From: Mycolicibacterium iranicum
Lineage (GTDB): Bacteria > Actinomycetota > Actinomycetes > Mycobacteriales > Mycobacteriaceae
Direction: 5' to 3'
NCBI RefSeq assembly: GCF_014190915.1
Contig: NZ_JACHVU010000002.1
Span: forward strand, 434,001 to 498,000
Length of the DNA stretch: 64,000 nucleotides
Shown: piece by piece, positions 17,750 through 25,198 of the stretch
How the letters are laid out: each line of letters begins with the position of its first letter
Position numbering within the stretch: position 1 is the first letter of the stretch
The notes under the pieces: model-generated
What the model was told of the DNA's origin: nothing
The model's database searches: none
The model's input: only the letters and a program-made list of their open reading frames with translations
Made by a program: the position numbers and the translations under genes

Positions 17750-18877
17750 TCAGGTGAGCGGGAAGCGGAGCGCAGCGACGGCTGTGCCGTTCCAGATGTC
17801 GGCGGTGACCTCCTCCGGGCGCACCGCAACCACGTCGCCACCCTTGTCGAGGACTGTGATCGCGATGCGTGACAACAGGTCATAGCCGCCCGCGTCGTAG
17901 GACACCCGGCCGTTGGCGTCGTTGAACCGTCCGATGACGTCGACCGTGAAGTTGTACACCAGCGTCGAGACCGCGCCGGCGACGGCGGCGCGGCCGATGT
18001 CGGCGACGTCGGCCGCGACCAGGCCGCGGGCGACACCGTCGCCGATGCTGTCGACGAGTGCGTCGACGCGGCGGGCGTTGAGCTCGCCCAGCGAAGCGCG
18101 AATGGTCTGGTCGATCTGGTCGGGCCGGAGTTCGTCGGGGGCGCCCGGTACCGCGATGACCGCATGCTTGGTATCGAGTCCGCTGAAGATGCTGAGCAAC
18201 GGGTCGGCGGCAAACAGGAACAATGGCCGCTGCCCGGCCGGGTCGACGTGCCCGAGTTCCGCCCCGACGGCCTCGGCCACCCGCTTGGCATAGGTTTCCA
18301 GCAGAACCTTCTTTCCCTCGTCACCGACGAGACGACGGACATGGTCGCGGTCGCGGACGGTGGCGCGGTTGGTCGCATCCGCGACGTCAGAGGGGTAGTC
18401 ACCCACAAGCGCCATCTCGTCCGCGCGGGCGGCGGCCGTCGCCTGCCAGAGATTCCAGCCATTGGCCGACAGGGTCAGGGCGTAGGCTTCCTGCGGTGTG
18501 GTCACGGCCCGTACCAACTGGCCGATGTCGAAGTACGCGCCCATCTGCGACTGATTGAGCAACGCATTCGGCAGCACGTACACCTCGTGGAAGTCGTCGG
18601 CGATGAAGATCGCCAGAGATCGCGAAAGGCGCAGCCACACATCAGAATCAGCGATCTCTGCCCAGCGGTTTCGCAACCGATCGACGACAGCGGGGGCCGT
18701 CCCCCGTTCGCGGATGTCGCGCAGTATGCGGTCGACGGCGCTCTTGGCGCTGAGATGGCTGGTGCTGCGCTGATCGGGCGCGGGGGAGGTTTCCACATAG
18801 ACCGTGATGGCCATCTCGTGTGGCTCACCGAGCCTTCGTAGGTCGTTGATGTCGGGCAGTTGATATCGCGTCACCAC
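17750..18877 (-). CDS. baeRF11-type bacterial archaeo-eukaryotic release-factor-like protein
   Basis: A 375-residue protein that I assign to the baeRF11 family, bacterial relatives of archaeal/eukaryotic peptide chain release factor eRF1. The opening DINDLRRLGEPHEMAITVYVETSPAP, the middle segment QRPLFLFAADPLLSIFSGLD and the C-terminal RIAITVLDKGGDVVAVRPEEV fit the family. Members are proposed to act on stalled ribosomes or in stress, though without experimental proof known to me. Two in-frame GTG codons (18877, 18874) are possible; the AAAGGAG site is spaced better for 18874. Upstream of the CHAD gene by 57 bp, same direction. Confidence 0.7.
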   Translation of the reverse strand: MVTRYQLPDINDLRRLGEPHEMAITVYVETSPAPDQRSTSHLSAKSAVDRILRDIRERGTAPAVVDRLRNRWAEIADSDVWLRLSRSLAIFIADDFHEVYVLPNALLNQSQMGAYFDIGQLVRAVTTPQEAYALTLSANGWNLWQATAAARADEMALVGDYPSDVADATNRATVRDRDHVRRLVGDEGKKVLLETYAKRVAEAVGAELGHVDPAGQRPLFLFAADPLLSIFSGLDTKHAVIAVPGAPDELRPDQIDQTIRASLGELNARRVDALVDSIGDGVARGLVAADVADIGRAAVAGAVSTLVYNFTVDVIGRFNDANGRVSYDAGGYDLLSRIAITVLDKGGDVVAVRPEEVTADIWNGTAVAALRFPLT

Positions 18878-18978
18878 TCACTCCTTTGTGTCCGGTGTGT
18901 CTTCCACACTAGAGAAGCCGCCTCGACGAAATGCTCTGGGAAAGCAGCTCTTTGGAGTTAGTGTGTTGTGTCGCATGA

Positions 18979-19000
18979 GGGTTCGCTGAGAGCGAAACCC
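18979..19000. promoter_or_regulatory. Imperfect inverted repeat in divergent intergenic region
   Basis: GGGTTCGCT (18979-18987) and AGCGAAACCC (18991-19000) are complementary apart from one bulged base. It lies between the divergent baeRF11 and toroid-protein genes and could be an operator or a leader hairpin. Weak evidence. Confidence 0.3.
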
Positions 19001-19033
19001 GGGCCGGGTCGCCGGCGGGGTTAGAGTCATGAC

Positions 19034-19996
19034 GTGGTGGCCGACGGGGTGATCGAGTGGCTGCTGGACAGTGATCCGGCATTGCGGTGGCAGGTCGAGC
19101 GTGAGCTCTGCGGGGCCCCGACCCAGGTCTGGGAGGCCACCCGGGCGCGCGTCGCGACGGAGGGGTTCGGCGCCCGGCTGCTCGCCCTGCAGGATCCCGA
19201 CGGCCAGTGGGCCGGCGGCGCCTACTTCCCGGCGGGCTTCGACTTCGACACCGTCGAGTCCGAAGGGCAGCCGTGGACGGCAACGACGTGGAGCCTGAAT
19301 GCATTGCGGGAGTGGGGCGTCGACGCCTCGGTCCTCCAGAAGCGCCGCACCGTCGAGTTGCTCACGACCAACAGCCGGTGGGAGTACGACGACCTGCCGT
19401 TCTGGGACGGGGAGGTGGACTGCTGCATCAACGCGTGGACGCTGGCCAACGGCATCTGGCTCGGCGCGGACGTGGCGGGGATCGCCGACTGGTTCGTCGA
19501 GCATCAGCTCGGCGACGGCGGGTGGAACTGCCTGTGGGTCGAGGGCGCCACCAGGTCGTCGTACCACTCGACGCTGAATGCGCTCAAAGGTCTGCTCGCC
19601 GTGGCTGACGCGGGTTTCGACACACCCGAGATCCGGTCCGCCCGCGCGGCGGGGGAGGAGTACCTCCTGCAGCGGGATCTGTTCCGGCGCTTGTCCACCG
19701 GCGAGCCGGTGGGCCCGTGGGTGGACAACTTCACCTACCCGTTCCGGTGGCGCTACAGCGTGCTCACCGCGCTCGACTACTTCGCTGCGACGCGGCGCCC
19801 GCCCGATCCGCGGATGGCGTCCGCGGTCGACATGGTTCGCGCTGCGCGCCGGCCCGACGGCACCTGGGCGCAGGGTCAGCCCGATCCGGGCAGGGTGTGG
19901 TTCGATGTCGACGTGGCCGCCGGTGCGCCCTCAAAATGGTTGACCCTCCACGCTTCTCGCGTGCTCACGTGGTGGGACGCGCACGCAGCGCGCTGA
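19034..19996 (+). CDS. Terpenoid-cyclase-like alpha/alpha-toroid protein
   Basis: A 320-residue protein with the alpha/alpha-toroid (squalene-hopene cyclase/prenyltransferase-like) fold, about half the length of a true hopene cyclase. QW-like repeats are visible: LLALQDPDGQWAGGAYF (about 49-65), EHQLGDGGWNCLW (about 157-169) and AARRPDGTWAQGQ (about 277-289). The cyclase catalytic DxDD motif is not seen, so it is probably not a cyclase. GTG start at 19034. Its last 32 bp overlap the end of the convergent aldolase-like gene. Confidence 0.65.
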   Translation: MVADGVIEWLLDSDPALRWQVERELCGAPTQVWEATRARVATEGFGARLLALQDPDGQWAGGAYFPAGFDFDTVESEGQPWTATTWSLNALREWGVDASVLQKRRTVELLTTNSRWEYDDLPFWDGEVDCCINAWTLANGIWLGADVAGIADWFVEHQLGDGGWNCLWVEGATRSSYHSTLNALKGLLAVADAGFDTPEIRSARAAGEEYLLQRDLFRRLSTGEPVGPWVDNFTYPFRWRYSVLTALDYFAATRRPPDPRMASAVDMVRAARRPDGTWAQGQPDPGRVWFDVDVAAGAPSKWLTLHASRVLTWWDAHAAR

Positions 19997-21032
19997 GGGC
20001 GGCGTCGACGTCGTCCTCGGTGGTGGCCCAGGACGTCACGAACCGCACGACCGGTACACCGTGGTCGGGCTGGTGCACCAGGTAGGACCTCGACAGGTGC
20101 CGGTGCACCTTGGTGTCGAGTGTCACGAACACCTCGTTGGACTCCGCGGGCGAGGCCAGCTGAAATCCCTGTGATTCCAGGCCTGCGGTCAGGCGACGGG
20201 CCATCGCATTGGCATGGCGGGCGTTCTGCAGCCACAGGTCCTCGTCGAACAGTGCGGTGAACTGGGCGGCGATGAAGCGGTGCTTGCTCGCAAGATGCCC
20301 GATCTGCTTCTGTATCCAGTGGATTCCGTCGAAGTGCTCCGGACGCCGGACGAGGATGGCGTCGCCGAACAGCAGCCCGTTCTTCGTGCCGCCGACGCTG
20401 ACGATGTCCGCGTCCGCGATGGCCGCGGATGGTGAGACATCGAGCGCAGCAATGGCATTGGCGATCCGTGCGCCGTCGACGTGGACCAGGAGACCGAGCG
20501 AGTGCGCCCGGTCGACGAACTCGGCCAGCGCCTGTGCCGTCCACACCCGGCCGCTCTCAGTCGACTGGGTCACCGAGACGATGCGCGGCTGGGAATGGTG
20601 CACGGCGGACGAGCGCTCGCGCGAGGACCCGGTCCACAGGCGCCCCCGCACCCGGCGTTCCAGCTCATCCGGGTCGATCAGTCCGTCGACGCTGGGCGGG
20701 CGGGTGAGCTGGGCGCCCGACATCCGGACGGGTCCGCCGGCCTCGTCGACGAGGACGTGCGCCACGTCGCTGCAGTAGATCTCGTGCCACGGCCTGGCCG
20801 CCGCGGCCAGGGAGATCGTGTTGGCCGCGGTACCCGTGAACGCGAACAGCACCTCGGCCTCGGGGCTGTCGAACGCGGCACGCACCGCGTCGGCGGCCTG
20901 CGCGGTCACCGGGTCGTCGCCGTAGGACGCGGCGGGTCCGTCGTTGACGCGCAGTAGGGCTTCGAGGACCTTCGGGTGCGCGGGGGCGGCGTTGTCCGAG
21001 GCGAAGGCGGCGGAGGCGGGCACGCGCTCCAT
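19965..21032 (-). CDS. Threonine aldolase / beta-eliminating lyase family PLP enzyme
   Basis: A 355-residue fold-type-I PLP enzyme of the low-specificity threonine aldolase family. FASDNAAPAHPKVLEAL opens the protein, HVDGARIANA (about 184-193) supplies the PLP-pyridine aspartate, and VGGTKNG (about 213-219) supplies the Schiff-base lysine. It probably cleaves threonine or allo-threonine to glycine and acetaldehyde, or a related beta-hydroxy amino acid. ATG start at 21032. Confidence 0.85.
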   Translation of the reverse strand: MERVPASAAFASDNAAPAHPKVLEALLRVNDGPAASYGDDPVTAQAADAVRAAFDSPEAEVLFAFTGTAANTISLAAAARPWHEIYCSDVAHVLVDEAGGPVRMSGAQLTRPPSVDGLIDPDELERRVRGRLWTGSSRERSSAVHHSQPRIVSVTQSTESGRVWTAQALAEFVDRAHSLGLLVHVDGARIANAIAALDVSPSAAIADADIVSVGGTKNGLLFGDAILVRRPEHFDGIHWIQKQIGHLASKHRFIAAQFTALFDEDLWLQNARHANAMARRLTAGLESQGFQLASPAESNEVFVTLDTKVHRHLSRSYLVHQPDHGVPVVRFVTSWATTEDDVDAALSALRARPTT

Positions 21033-21096
21033 TCTGCCTGCGTCGCCGAGCCGGGCGTGAGGGTCGTCATCGACGCCCGGATCGCGACCGGGAATC

Positions 21097-23439
21097 TCAG
21101 TTCGGCGCGTGGGTGGCGAGCCAGGTGAAGAAGTCGTCGGCGCACAGCACCGGCTTGCCGTACTCCTGCGCCTTGCGGGCCTTGCCCGACTGCGTGCCCG
21201 CCTCGGCCGTCACCAGGACGTCGCAGCGCGTCTTGGTGACCGTCTTGACCGGGGCGAGGCCCGCGCCGAGGGCCAGGCGTTCCATCTCGTCGCGTTCGAC
21301 GATGCGGCCCGTCGCGTCCTGCGCGGTGCCGGTGAAACAGACCCGCGCCCCGGGCGTGAGGATGTCGCCGATGTCGTGCTGCACGAGAAGCTCTGCACCC
21401 GAAAGTATTTCGACGCCGAGGAGGTCTTCGGCCGCGTGCAGCCGCTCGACCACCTCGTCGGTCAGCTGCACGCGCTGCGCCGCGGCCCGGAGTTGATCGG
21501 CGACGGACTGCCGCGCGCCCGCCTCCCACCCGGTCGCATCGTCGCGAGGTGGGGCCTGACCGCCCAGCAGCACGGTCCCGACGTCACGGCTGATGCGCAG
21601 CAATGCGGACAGGCCGGGCAGGTGCTCGGCCACCGGGGTCGGCACCGAAGAGTCCCGGCTGACGAGAAGACCTGACACCTCGACCGATTCGGGGTCGTCG
21701 AACGCCGACGAGCCCGCCTCGGCCTCCGAATCCCGGTGGCGGTCCATCGCCGACCGCGCCCGCTCCAGCGCTGTGCGCCCGGACACCCGCGTGCCGCGCA
21801 GTTCCACGCCGAGGGGCATCGCCGTGACATGGCCCAGCCGCTTGAGCTCGAAGTCGAGCAGTCCCAGCTGTTCGTCGACGCCGACACCCACCGGCGTGCA
21901 CCCCGCGAGCATCGGCGCGATCACCGCCCAGGCCTCCCGCAGCGTCGGCGCCAGCAGCACATCGGAGACGGTGATGCCGAACGCCGTGCGCGCGTCGGCC
22001 AGATCCCGTTGCGGATTGACCAGCGTGGTCAGCGCGGTGCCGTCGTCGAACGCGACCGCCAGCTCGACCGGCCGGGGGCGCGACATGCGACCCTCGTCGC
22101 CGACCGTCAGCATCCCGATCGCGCAGTAGCGGCGCGCCCCGGTGTGTCCCGAGGAGGTGCGCAGATAGCGTGCGATGCGCCGGTCGGTCTTCAGATCCTT
22201 CGGCAGCACAGGACGTTTGAGTACCAGGCCGGCCAGCGACGTGCAGCGGCTCAGCGCCACGTACAGCTGCCCGGTGGAGAACATGCCGCCGGTCAGGTCG
22301 ACGACGACGCGGTCGAGCGTCTGGCCCTGGCTCTTGTGAATCGTGATCGCCCACGCCAGCTTGAACGGCAGCTGCGTGTAGCTGCCCACGACCTCGCGGC
22401 TCAGCGACGACCCGGACATCACCGGCCGCGTGACCTCCCACGTGAACGGGGAGACCTCGGCGGTGGTGCCGTCCGGGAACTCGACCTCGACGACCGCTCC
22501 GTAGCGGTCGTACCCCACGCCGGCCACCCGCCCGACCGTGCCGTTGACCCAGCGTCCGCCCTGGTCGTTGTTGAGCATCATCACCTGCGCGCCGACCTTG
22601 AACCGCAGGGTCTCCTCTACGGGCGCCTCGAACATGGCCAGGTCGCCGGAGGCCTTCGCGTGACGGACCATCTCGTCGCCGGGCAACCGCTCGAGCTGCT
22701 GGCGGTTGCGTGCGGTGACCAACCGGTTCGTCGGCGCCAACGTCAGCCAGAACTCGTCGGCGGGCGGTACGAAGTCCTTGTCGGCGCGCGCGTTCAGTTG
22801 CTCCTGGGCGTGTCCGAGCAGCACGCCTTCGCGAATCTCGTTCAGAATGGCCGTCATCCGGTCGTCGCCGAGCTGACGGAACACCGTCGTCAGCGACACT
22901 GTCGGAAAGTCCTCGCGATGAAAGGAGCGCGCCGAGAAGAAGTACGGCGTCTCGTAGGTGGTGGAGAAGTACGCCGCCTCGTCCTCCCGGACCACGGGCG
23001 GCAGCTGGTACAGGTCGCCGACGAGCACGATCTGCACGCCGCCGAACGGCGTGTCCGGGGCCGGGCCGAACCGCTCGAGGGCGGCGCACACCATGTCGAA
23101 CACGTCGGCGCGCACCATCGACGCCTCGTCGATGATCAGCGTCTCCAGCGACCCCAGCGTCTTGGTGAACCGGCCCGGACGGTAGTCGCCGGCGCGGATG
23201 TCCTCCAGCGTCGTCGTCGACCGGAACCCGAACATCCGGTGGATCGTGTAGCCGTCGACGTTGAGCGCCGCGATGCCGGTCGGCGCCACCACGACGACGT
23301 TGCGGTCGGTCTCGGCCATGAACCGCCGGACCAACGTCGACTTGCCGGTGCCGGCCTTGCCGGTGAGGAACACGTGCCTGCCGCCGGCCAGCAACGCCAT
23401 CGCCTCCCGGAACTCCTCGGTGAGGACGACGGCGGCCAT
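21097..23439 (-). CDS. Pif1-like DNA helicase fused to a degenerate exonuclease-like region and a BRCT domain
   Basis: A 780-residue SF1B-type helicase. Walker A GKAGTGKST (about 27-35), Walker B IIDEASMV (about 100-107), motif III VLVGDLYQLPPV (about 137-148) and the C-terminal helicase motifs AITIHKSQGQT and YVALSRCTSL (about 370-410) place residues 1-440 in the Pif1/RecD2 group. Residues about 460-565 resemble a DnaQ/DEDD exonuclease (LVNPQRDLADARTAFGITVSDV) but lack the DxE motif. Residues about 695-778 are a BRCT domain (GARVCFTGTAQDATGRIV, GKARKAQEYGKPVLCADDFF). Likely a DNA repair or replication helicase recruited through BRCT. ATG start at 23439, divergent from the DUF732 gene. Confidence 0.8.
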   Translation of the reverse strand: MAAVVLTEEFREAMALLAGGRHVFLTGKAGTGKSTLVRRFMAETDRNVVVVAPTGIAALNVDGYTIHRMFGFRSTTTLEDIRAGDYRPGRFTKTLGSLETLIIDEASMVRADVFDMVCAALERFGPAPDTPFGGVQIVLVGDLYQLPPVVREDEAAYFSTTYETPYFFSARSFHREDFPTVSLTTVFRQLGDDRMTAILNEIREGVLLGHAQEQLNARADKDFVPPADEFWLTLAPTNRLVTARNRQQLERLPGDEMVRHAKASGDLAMFEAPVEETLRFKVGAQVMMLNNDQGGRWVNGTVGRVAGVGYDRYGAVVEVEFPDGTTAEVSPFTWEVTRPVMSGSSLSREVVGSYTQLPFKLAWAITIHKSQGQTLDRVVVDLTGGMFSTGQLYVALSRCTSLAGLVLKRPVLPKDLKTDRRIARYLRTSSGHTGARRYCAIGMLTVGDEGRMSRPRPVELAVAFDDGTALTTLVNPQRDLADARTAFGITVSDVLLAPTLREAWAVIAPMLAGCTPVGVGVDEQLGLLDFELKRLGHVTAMPLGVELRGTRVSGRTALERARSAMDRHRDSEAEAGSSAFDDPESVEVSGLLVSRDSSVPTPVAEHLPGLSALLRISRDVGTVLLGGQAPPRDDATGWEAGARQSVADQLRAAAQRVQLTDEVVERLHAAEDLLGVEILSGAELLVQHDIGDILTPGARVCFTGTAQDATGRIVERDEMERLALGAGLAPVKTVTKTRCDVLVTAEAGTQSGKARKAQEYGKPVLCADDFFTWLATHAPN

Positions 23440-23474
23440 GGTTGCCCAGGCTAGCGCCGCACCGGTGGGGCAGG

Positions 23475-23804
23475 ATGGCTGCTGTGACGTCGCTGAAGAT
23501 CCGCCTCGCCGGCATGACGGCCGTCCTGGGCGCCGCCGCGCTGATGACCGCCGCGCCCGCCGCCGCGGACGACCAGATGTTCCTCGACGTGCTCGACATG
23601 ATGGGTGTGCCGGCCGCCGACCCGGCCGCCGCGGTGGAGATGGGCCACGCCGTGTGCGCCGGACTCGACCAGGGACAGTCGCTGCATGTCGTGGCCGACA
23701 GCATCGCCGCGGCCAACGGTCTGACCCCCGAACAGTCCGGCATGGTCGTCGGGGCGTCCGTGGCGGCCTACTGCGACCAGCACCGCGCGCTCGTCGGCGG
23801 CTGA
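23475..23804 (+). CDS. DUF732 secreted small protein
   Basis: A 109-residue mycobacterial DUF732 protein. The N-terminal signal peptide (LAGMTAVLGAAALMTAAPAAA) is followed by a mature domain of about 75 residues with two cysteines (VCAGLDQG and AAYCDQH) that probably form one disulfide. Function of the family is unknown. The ATG at 23475 was used; a GTG at 23484 would leave a shorter signal peptide start and is possible. Starts 35 bp from the divergent helicase gene. Confidence 0.8.
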   Translation: MAAVTSLKIRLAGMTAVLGAAALMTAAPAAADDQMFLDVLDMMGVPAADPAAAVEMGHAVCAGLDQGQSLHVVADSIAAANGLTPEQSGMVVGASVAAYCDQHRALVGG

Positions 23805-23817
23805 GCCCGCCGCGACG

Positions 23818-24525
23818 TCAGTCGGCGTCCGACGGGCCGTCGGTGCGGCTCGCACGCCAGGACCGCAGGCCCCGGTGCACGGCGAAGGCGCCGATCACCG
23901 CGGTCACACACCAGACGGCGATCGCGGCGGCGGCCAGCGGCGCCGAGAACTCACCGATCGACGACCCGAGCGCGGTGTAGACGAACGCGCGGGGCATCGA
24001 CCCGATGAAGGCGCCGGCGGCCATCTGCCACAGCGGAACGCCGAACGCGCCGAACGCGTAGGAAGCCAGCGCGTCCGAGATGCCCGGGACGAATCGCTGA
24101 CCCACCACCGCCCAGAGCCCGCCGCGCACGATCATCCGGTCCACCCGCTCCGCGCGCTCCTGCCCCAGCAGCGTCCGCGCGCTCTGCCGGCCGGCCCGGC
24201 GGCCCGCATACCCGGAGATCATCGCGTTGCCGACGGTGGCGCCCAGCGTGACGACCGTCCCCAGCGCCGGACCGAACAGATAGCCGCTGCCCGCGGCCAG
24301 CAGCGGACCCGGCACCAGCAGGGCGCCCAGGACCGCCGAAACGACCACGTAGGTCAGCGGCGCCAGCGGACCCGTCGACGCGACCAGGGCTCGGACCGCC
24401 TCCACGTCGATGACACGCGCGACGGCCGTGAGGTAGAACAGCAGCGCCAAAAACGCGACGACCAGCACCAGCCGAACGAGTGCACGCCGTTTCGACGTTT
24501 CGGGAACACCGATGGGCTCAACCAT
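23818..24525 (-). CDS. TVP38/TMEM64 (VTT/DedA-like) membrane protein
   Basis: A 235-residue membrane protein of the TVP38/TMEM64 (VTT domain) family. It has about six hydrophobic segments and the family signatures GPLLAAGSGYLFGPALGTVVTLGATVGNAMISGYAGR (as separate recognisable blocks at about 77-113) and GQRFVPGISDALASYAFGAFGV (about 148-169). Relatives are lipid scramblases or take part in membrane homeostasis. ATG at 24525, back-to-back with the winged-helix gene. C-terminal end 13 bp from the DUF732 stop. Confidence 0.85.
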   Translation of the reverse strand: MVEPIGVPETSKRRALVRLVLVVAFLALLFYLTAVARVIDVEAVRALVASTGPLAPLTYVVVSAVLGALLVPGPLLAAGSGYLFGPALGTVVTLGATVGNAMISGYAGRRAGRQSARTLLGQERAERVDRMIVRGGLWAVVGQRFVPGISDALASYAFGAFGVPLWQMAAGAFIGSMPRAFVYTALGSSIGEFSAPLAAAAIAVWCVTAVIGAFAVHRGLRSWRASRTDGPSDAD

Positions 24526-24565
24526 GTCGAACGCAATCCTGCCGCACCCCGTTAAGTTGGCAGAC

Positions 24566-25198
24566 GTGAGTGTGACCGCGGGGGAGCTGACGGGGACCGA
24601 ACGGGCGGTGCTGCTGGTGCTGATGGCCGCGGCACGACCGGTGCCCAATTCCGAGCTGGCGGTCCTGGGTCCAGCGCTGGACAAACGCGGCCGCGACACC
24701 CTCAACCGCCTGGGCCTGATCGAATCCGAACGTGTCGGAAACAGATTCGTCCACGAACTCACCGACCGGGGCTGGCGACTGTGCCGCGAACTCATCGACG
24801 CCGGCCCGCCACCGCGCTCGACCGGCCCGGCAAAGACCCTGTACACGGTGCTCGGCGCGCTGGGACGCCATCTGGACCGCTCGGACCTGAGTCTGGCCGA
24901 CGTCTTCGGCGCCGTGGCCCCCGCACCGGCGCCGGCCCCGTCCGGCATCGAGGAGCGCGTCCGCGCCGTCTACCGGGATCTCGCCGAGCGCCCCGGCGGC
25001 TGGGTGCCGTTGACGAAGCTGCGCGCCGAACTGGACGTGCCGCGCGCCGATCTCGACGCCGCACTGCGCACGCTGCACCGCACTCCCGGTGTCTCCGTCA
25101 TCCCGCAGGAGGACCAGAAGGTGCTGACCGCCGAGGACCGGGCCGCGGCCGTCGTCATCGGCGACCGCCCCAAGCACCTGATCGCCATCGAGGCGTGA
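24566..25198 (+). CDS. Tandem winged-helix protein, partner of the double ATPase
   Basis: A 210-residue protein without a name known to me. It has two helix-rich DNA-binding-like modules: residues about 4-75 (TERAVLLVLMAAARPVPNSEL, then a turn and RDTLNRLGLIESERVGNR, ending in a wing) and residues about 130-205 (ERVRAVYRDLAERPGGWVPL, TKLRAELDVPRADLDAALR, wing VSVIPQEDQKVLT). This looks like tandem winged-helix domains. Its TGA overlaps the ATG of the large ATPase gene (TGATG), so the two are probably made together. GTG 24566 chosen; an ATG at 24524 would overlap the divergent TVP38 start. Possibly a DNA-binding adaptor or loader. Confidence 0.6.
   Translation: MSVTAGELTGTERAVLLVLMAAARPVPNSELAVLGPALDKRGRDTLNRLGLIESERVGNRFVHELTDRGWRLCRELIDAGPPPRSTGPAKTLYTVLGALGRHLDRSDLSLADVFGAVAPAPAPAPSGIEERVRAVYRDLAERPGGWVPLTKLRAELDVPRADLDAALRTLHRTPGVSVIPQEDQKVLTAEDRAAAVVIGDRPKHLIAIEA

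Noticed and set aside
19034..19996. Squalene-hopene cyclase
   Set aside because: Only about half the length, and the catalytic DxDD motif is not visible; only the toroid fold and QW-like repeats can be supported.
21584..23743. 719-codon open frame antiparallel-frame shadow of the BRCT helicase
   Set aside because: It is the same strand as the helicase in another frame, dominated by Arg and Gly, with no motifs; the helicase frame has complete motifs and start.
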